Shown here: positions 61,182-64,000 of the stretch, piece after piece
Numbering within the stretch: position 1 is the stretch's first letter
Layout: the number at the start of each line of letters is the position of its first letter
Assembly: GCF_029227915.1 (NCBI RefSeq)
Contig: NC_079885.1
Coordinates: 29,453,001 to 29,517,000, forward strand
Length of the DNA stretch: 64,000 nucleotides
From: Hydractinia symbiolongicarpus
Taxonomy: Eukaryota > Cnidaria > Hydrozoa > Anthoathecata > Hydractiniidae
Direction of reading: 5' to 3'
The notes under the pieces: generated by a model
What the model saw: the letters and a program-made list of their open reading frames with translations, nothing else
Databases searched by the model: none
What the model was told of the DNA's origin: nothing
Position numbers and translations under genes: made by a program

Positions 61182-61667
61182 TTACTCTAAATAACCTATA
61201 TCCAGTTTATCCAGATTCTTGAGAGTTCTATGATACGTATCACACAAATTCTCAAAATCGGCTCTACAGATCCGAGTGTGCCAGAGTAGCGTTTTATCGA
61301 AAACATCGATGGCATTTTGTACAACGCGATATGCGGCTCTTAATTTGATAAGTTTCTCCCGATATGTCCTAACATATTGGGCGGTAACCGCATAGGAAGC
61401 CGAGCCCAATAGACACATACCCGAATTCCGCATGTAATTTCCATGGGTACCGCCCAAATTTCTAATAATGGTCACCGCGGTCGCTATCGAGCCGGTAATT
61501 GCTGCGGTTCCGGATAATCCCTCCAGAATCGACCATATGATCAGAGATCCTCCGTGTTCGTGTGTCCTGTCTTGTAACTTACCTCGTAATTTCACCAGCT
61601 CCTCAAGTTGGGAATTGGATATATCCGTTTTAAACGCTTCTTCTCTGGTACTAGAACTCTCTGCCAT
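61182..61667 (-). CDS. Hydrophobic-core coiled-coil protein (paralog 2), unknown function
   Basis: This 161-residue protein has a Ser/charged N-terminus, a helix with NSQLEELVKLRGKLQ (18-32), a hydrophobic core (about 41-97) and a C-terminal helical part with YREKLIKLRAAY and NAIDVFDKTL. It is the same architecture as the neighbouring 191-residue protein, so the two arose by tandem duplication. The ATG at 61,665-61,667 lies 40 bp from the start of the divergent 417-residue gene. Function is unknown; the transmembrane-like core argues for a membrane protein. Confidence 0.85.
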   Translation of the reverse strand: MAESSSTREEAFKTDISNSQLEELVKLRGKLQDRTHEHGGSLIIWSILEGLSGTAAITGSIATAVTIIRNLGGTHGNYMRNSGMCLLGSASYAVTAQYVRTYREKLIKLRAAYRVVQNAIDVFDKTLLWHTRICRADFENLCDTYHRTLKNLDKLDIGYLE

Positions 61668-61707
61668 TTATATTATATTAGGAAAAAACTATCCTTTAAA
61701 TAAAATA
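61668..61707. promoter_or_regulatory. Divergent promoter, paralog 2 / 417-residue protein
   Basis: A 40-bp AT-rich spacer between start codons at 61,667 (minus) and 61,708 (plus). It includes TATATTATATTAG near the minus-strand start and GGAAAAAACTATCC, a short dyad (GGA...TCC), in the centre. Both genes begin ATG-GC (MA...). Confidence 0.55.
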
Positions 61708-62961
61708 ATGGCGGACATTGATATCGATCCGTTTGGTGACCACGACCAACCCGACGAGGGTACCGATGACTCCACACCTCTGGTACCGAGGGAACGCACG
61801 CGTGTGCAGATACACACACCTGATGAGGAGACATCATTCGGCGGAGGAACCTCTCTGCGCTCCAGAGTTACTAGTGAGCGGGTTAAATCGCTCTATGAGA
61901 AGCTATTAACTATATATCCAAACGAGAACCCGAGCGTGATACATACCGATCTGTTTGAGACTCGCGATGGCGAATTATACTACAAGGATGATAACAGACC
62001 GCTGACACATGGCGGATCTCTAAGGTCTACCGGTACCATTGCGGATCTATTGGGCAAGAAAAGGCTGCGCAATTTGGGGTTCGATATACCGAAAGGTAGT
62101 ATAACCCCCCGACAGGCCGCTAGGCTAAACAAAATAGAAGAGAGACTACCGTCACCGGATAAAATAGAGAATGCGACGGATATAGAATTAGAAACCATGT
62201 CCGGGGAGGTGGTGAACAGTGCCGAGGATCTGGTCTCGCTGGTCGATGATAGTACACTGAGAGCCAAATATCCGGCCGGTGATATTCGCGGATTGGATAG
62301 TTCGGTGCAGCGGATCCGCGGGAGTCTCCAACTCTCGACCGCCAAAAAGGTAGATGTTGAGAACAAGATACATAAGGAACAAATGAAGTTGAAGGAGTTG
62401 GAAGATCCGTCATACACGGATGAACAGAGGGAGCAGGTGGCCGAGAGGTTGGAAAAGCTAAACGATGAGTTGGAGGCCCACCAGTCTGCCATCAATATCC
62501 TCAAGGGCGAACTTAACACCCAGATAAAAAGCATAAAGGAGACAATCGCCAAGGTACTTAGCAAAGATACTACATTGGGTGAAAAGATACGAACGCTATT
62601 CCGTGAACAGGGTATCACCATTGTCAGTGTACTAACAGCGTTCGGGATGGTTATCGGGCTTTTGGTTGAAACTTTGACACCTGGTGGTGGAGGACATCCG
62701 ACATCCACCACAAAAAAGCATGCCGAGGACGGTGGCGGTGGTGCGAGGGAATGGATAAAGAACAAGTTGAGCGCGTTAGGATCTCTCCTGGGTAGATTGG
62801 CCGGTGCCGCAGCTGCGTCCCTACCGGGTATAATTGGTTCCATCGTATCGTGGATCCTAAATAGAGCAAAGGAGGTCGTCGGTTGGTTGAGTCAAAACCT
62901 GTGGGCTTTGATAGTCGGAATCGGAGGTCTGATATACACCTACATGGTGACAAAGCGTTAG
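61708..62961 (+). CDS. Coiled-coil protein with membrane-active C-terminus, unknown function
   Basis: The frame opens further upstream, but I place the start at 61,708. That ATG follows the AT-rich promoter, and an earlier start would overlap the divergent gene antisense. The product has 417 residues: a charged, acidic N-terminal part (1-45), a mixed globular part, a long coiled coil (about 211-285), a hydrophobic segment (302-321), a Gly-rich linker (326-345), an amphipathic Ala/Gly stretch (about 355-384) and a C-terminal membrane anchor (396-413) ending in TYMVTKR. The late half looks built to insert into or deform membranes. From memory, similar proteins occur in cnidarian Polinton-like loci, without known function. 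It may be a virion membrane or penetration component; that is inference. Confidence 0.85.
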   Translation: MADIDIDPFGDHDQPDEGTDDSTPLVPRERTRVQIHTPDEETSFGGGTSLRSRVTSERVKSLYEKLLTIYPNENPSVIHTDLFETRDGELYYKDDNRPLTHGGSLRSTGTIADLLGKKRLRNLGFDIPKGSITPRQAARLNKIEERLPSPDKIENATDIELETMSGEVVNSAEDLVSLVDDSTLRAKYPAGDIRGLDSSVQRIRGSLQLSTAKKVDVENKIHKEQMKLKELEDPSYTDEQREQVAERLEKLNDELEAHQSAINILKGELNTQIKSIKETIAKVLSKDTTLGEKIRTLFREQGITIVSVLTAFGMVIGLLVETLTPGGGGHPTSTTKKHAEDGGGGAREWIKNKLSALGSLLGRLAGAAAASLPGIIGSIVSWILNRAKEVVGWLSQNLWALIVGIGGLIYTYMVTKR

Positions 62962-62975
62962 TGATATTGAATAAT

Positions 62976-62998
62976 ATGTTACATGACACATGTAACAT
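62976..62998 (+). terminator. 3' hairpin after the 417-residue gene
   Basis: ATGTTACATG, loop ACA and CATGTAACAT form a perfect 10-bp stem 14 bp after the stop codon (62,959-62,961). This is the strongest hairpin in the series. Confidence 0.65.
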
Positions 62999-63000
62999 AG

Positions 63001-63017
63001 TAGTACCACGCGTACTA
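63001..63017 (-). terminator. 3' hairpin overlapping the stop of the 141-residue gene
   Basis: TAGTAC, loop CACGC and GTACTA form a perfect 6-bp stem. Its right arm contains the TAG stop (63,015-63,017) of the minus-strand gene. With the hairpin at 62,976 it fills the 53-bp gap between convergent genes, so each gene end has its own dyad. Confidence 0.5.
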
Positions 63018-63440
63018 TTTTTCGAAATACCACACGGCGCCGCCGACACCGATCATGCTTAGCGCGATAAATGGCAATTCCCTCTCATGCTGGCCATTGC
63101 TGGGTGTATAAAAGTCGCTCAATACGGGCCTGCGCGGAATATCCGTGAGAGGTGATCCTCCAAATACTTTTTTATATTCCCGCATCGCGTCATCCAGCTC
63201 CGTGAATTTACCCTCGGCCTTCTTCTCAAGTCTGAGCTGCTTATTGATAAAGTCAACCCTCTCCTGTCTTTTACGTTGCCATATAACCTGAGCCTTCTGC
63301 AGTTGTTCTATGGCTAGATCATGCCGCTTCCGTTCCTTATCTATCCTATCCTTTGATAAACTTGAAAAGAGGTAGGTTGATCCGGTGAAGGCCAAAGCGT
63401 TCGCGAAGGCACCTTCCAACATCATTGCAATTGAAGCCAT
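63015..63440 (-). CDS. Coiled-coil/transmembrane protein, 141 residues, unknown function
   Basis: The protein has a hydrophobic, Ala-rich N-terminus (about 2-27), a highly charged coiled coil (about 30-75, with QRKRQERVDFINKQLR), a Pro-containing linker with LSDFYTPS (107-114) and a C-terminal transmembrane segment (about 122-138). The start is supported by the box TATATAAAC directly before the ATG, the same as for the 75-residue gene. From memory, homologs of unknown function are widespread in cnidarian genomes. It is likely a membrane-associated virion or assembly protein, by inference only. Confidence 0.85.
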   Translation of the reverse strand: MASIAMMLEGAFANALAFTGSTYLFSSLSKDRIDKERKRHDLAIEQLQKAQVIWQRKRQERVDFINKQLRLEKKAEGKFTELDDAMREYKKVFGGSPLTDIPRRPVLSDFYTPSNGQHERELPFIALSMIGVGGAVWYFEK

Positions 63441-63452
63441 GTTTATATAATC
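63441..63452 (-). promoter_or_regulatory. TATATAAAC box directly upstream of the 141-residue gene
   Basis: On the minus strand the sequence reads TTATATAAAC immediately followed by ATG. The same nine bases, TATATAAAC, precede the 75-residue gene at 63,833. The element touches the start codon, so transcripts would start downstream of it only if the leader is very short or absent; otherwise it acts as a leader motif. Confidence 0.5.
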
Positions 63453-63470
63453 CGGTATAATATAGTGGCG

Positions 63471-63605
63471 TTATTTTAATACGATAGCTTCGGAGTCGAT
63501 GACATCGGAGTCGATGACATCGATGTATTCCACCTTGGGTAAAATCCTCTCAACTTTCTTACGTTGACATAAAACCCAGACCAACCATTCCAGTATTCGC
63601 AACAT
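63471..63605 (-). CDS. 44-residue hydrophobic micro-protein
   Basis: The ATG (63,603-63,605) overlaps the TAA stop of the preceding 75-residue gene by one base (TAATG), and the frame runs to TAA at 63,471. The product begins with a short hydrophobic helix (MLRILEWLVWVLC), then a basic patch (QRKKVERILPK), then an acidic tail with the duplicated unit VIDSD/VIDSE, encoded by a 15-bp tandem repeat (63,491-63,520). The length, the start-stop overlap and the fit between flanking genes support a real gene. Function is unknown; a small membrane-anchored protein is likely. Confidence 0.65.
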   Translation of the reverse strand: MLRILEWLVWVLCQRKKVERILPKVEYIDVIDSDVIDSEAIVLK

Positions 63606-63832
63606 TATATATTTATAGTTTCAGGTATAATTTTTTGCTTAACCAGATATTCTCTTGACATTTCACTTGCGGCGACTATGGCTACAAGCTTTCCGGTATC
63701 TTCCAGGTCAAACTTCTGAATTGAGGGTGGAGTCATTTTTAATACCTTTTTTCCGAGCATTGAATAGCCTACAGCGAAAACGCATACGACCGATGCCTTA
63801 TAAATATCGTTTACTATACTTTTCTTATCCAT
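63605..63832 (-). CDS. Small transmembrane protein, 75 residues, unknown function
   Basis: It starts MDKKSIVNDIYK and has a transmembrane segment (about 11-28, VVCVFAVGYSML), a KKVLKMTPPS linker, and a second moderately hydrophobic stretch (about 48-56). The end, VKQKIIPETINI, is polar. TATATAAAC directly precedes the ATG, as in the 141-residue gene. The stop codon overlaps the start of the 44-residue gene, implying coupled expression. From memory, homologs of unknown function occur in cnidarian Polinton-like loci. Confidence 0.8.
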   Translation of the reverse strand: MDKKSIVNDIYKASVVCVFAVGYSMLGKKVLKMTPPSIQKFDLEDTGKLVAIVAASEMSREYLVKQKIIPETINI

Positions 63833-63845
63833 GTTTATATACTTC
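63833..63845 (-). promoter_or_regulatory. TATATAAAC box directly upstream of the 75-residue gene
   Basis: The minus strand reads AGTATATAAAC followed at once by the ATG. It is identical over TATATAAACATG to the sequence at the start of the 141-residue gene. Confidence 0.5.
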
Positions 63846-63851
63846 GAGATT

Positions 63852-63869
63852 ATAATATCGCGATATTAT
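63852..63869 (-). terminator. 18-bp perfect palindrome after the right-edge gene
   Basis: ATAATATCGCGATATTAT is a perfect palindrome lying 4 bp past the stop codon of the partial gene at the right edge. It fits the series of hairpins at gene ends, and it sits just upstream of the next gene's TATATAAAC box. Confidence 0.5.
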
Positions 63870-63873
63870 CCCT

Positions 63874-64000
63874 TTATTCCATTTCAAGTTTACTTATTCT
63901 CACGGTTTTTTTAGGATCGGAGGGTGGTGGGGTACCCTTCACCTTAATTTTTTTGTCCTTATTTTTATACACGAAATAAGCACCAATTAAGACTAGTACT
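63874..64000 (-). CDS. Small membrane protein, C-terminal part only (runs off window)
   Basis: An open frame enters from the right edge and ends at TAA (63,874-63,876), giving at least 41 residues. It has a hydrophobic segment (VLVLIGAYFVY) followed by a basic stretch (KNKDKKIKVKG), a PPPSDP turn and a short tail ending in RISKLEME. The start lies outside the window. Topology suggests a single-pass membrane protein with a basic tail; function is unknown. It is too short for the usual ORF cut-off, but its position in the minus-strand cluster and the palindrome after its stop support it. Confidence 0.6.
   Translation of the reverse strand, partial: VLVLIGAYFVYKNKDKKIKVKGTPPPSDPKKTVRISKLEME

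Larger units (their letters stand above)
53782..64000. mobile_element. Polinton/Maverick-like DNA transposon, left part (right end outside window)
   Basis: The block carries the two signature genes of Polintons: a protein-primed family B DNA polymerase and a retroviral-type D,D(35)E integrase. They are accompanied by a compact, intron-free, virus-like set of genes on both strands. The satellite consensus stops abruptly at about 53,781. Polintons are usually 15-20 kb with terminal inverted repeats and 6-bp target duplications; only about 10.2 kb is visible, so the second terminus cannot be examined. Capsid, packaging ATPase and protease genes are not in the visible part. Polymerase and integrase look intact, with all catalytic motifs present, so this copy is young or under selection, although the SAP-like gene at 59,051-59,320 is interrupted. 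Confidence 0.9.

Noticed and set aside
61468-61707. N-terminal extension of the 417-residue protein from an upstream ATG
   Set aside because: It would run antisense through the start of the divergent paralog-2 gene and through the AT-rich promoter. Its composition is unlike a real N-terminus.
61980-62843. 287-codon minus-strand frame opposite the 417-residue gene
   Set aside because: It is an antisense shadow of a coiled-coil coding sequence; its composition (Ser/Pro/Leu-rich) mirrors the plus-strand gene.
53782-64000. Bacteriophage or bacterial plasmid origin (protein-primed polymerase)
   Set aside because: The retroviral-type integrase, MDM2-type RING, satellite flank and lack of ribosome-binding sites all indicate a eukaryotic element.

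Overview
The window has two very different parts. Positions 1 to about 53,781 are one uninterrupted head-to-tail satellite array. The monomer is about 203 bp and there are roughly 265 copies, all in the same orientation. There is no credible gene in this part. Positions 53,782 to 64,000 are the left part of a Polinton/Maverick-type, virus-like DNA transposon that runs off the right edge. The protein-primed family B DNA polymerase, the D,D(35)E integrase, the eukaryotic RING domain and the satellite all point to an animal nuclear genome. From memory, the accessory proteins resemble uncharacterised proteins common in cnidarian genomes (corals, anemones, Hydra), so a cnidarian or similar aquatic invertebrate is my best guess, at low to moderate confidence.

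The satellite is organised into nested higher-order repeats (HORs), found here by matching diagnostic variants at fixed offsets. They are: an 8-mer (1,624 bp, two copies, about 2,510-5,780); a 3-mer (609 bp, two copies, about 6,130-7,350); a 6-mer (1,217 bp, three copies, 8,201-11,851); an 18-mer (about 3,639 bp, four copies, about 14,760-27,950), of which one copy lost 7 monomers and another gained 5; a 15-mer (3,037 bp, 2.2 copies, about 31,975-38,650); a rearranged reappearance of the 18-mer family (about 38,650-41,950); a 14-mer (2,832 bp, 1.9 copies, about 44,200-49,590); a 4-mer (808 bp, two copies) and a 2-mer (405 bp, two copies) near the right end. The array stops inside a monomer at about 53,781.

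Element gene order, left to right: pPolB (-), MDM2-type RING protein (-), a small SAP-like gene with an in-frame TAG (-), integrase (+), two paralogous hydrophobic/coiled-coil proteins (- -), a 417-residue coiled-coil and membrane-active protein (+), a 141-residue coiled-coil/TM protein (-), a 44-residue micro-gene (-), a 75-residue TM protein (-), and the C-terminal end of another small TM protein (-). Polymerase and integrase are the replication and integration core. The remaining genes are mostly small membrane or coiled-coil proteins, plausibly virion or membrane-remodelling components, but that is inference. No capsid, packaging ATPase or maturation protease lies in the visible 10 kb; if present they should lie to the right.

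The element shows several non-obvious patterns. The first three minus-strand genes share a SAP-like N-terminal module and partly duplicated intergenic DNA. Perfect hairpins lie within about 25 bp of the stop of seven genes. Two minus-strand genes share a TATATAAAC box touching the ATG. A C-rich/G-quadruplex-capable tract lies between the polymerase stop and the element edge.
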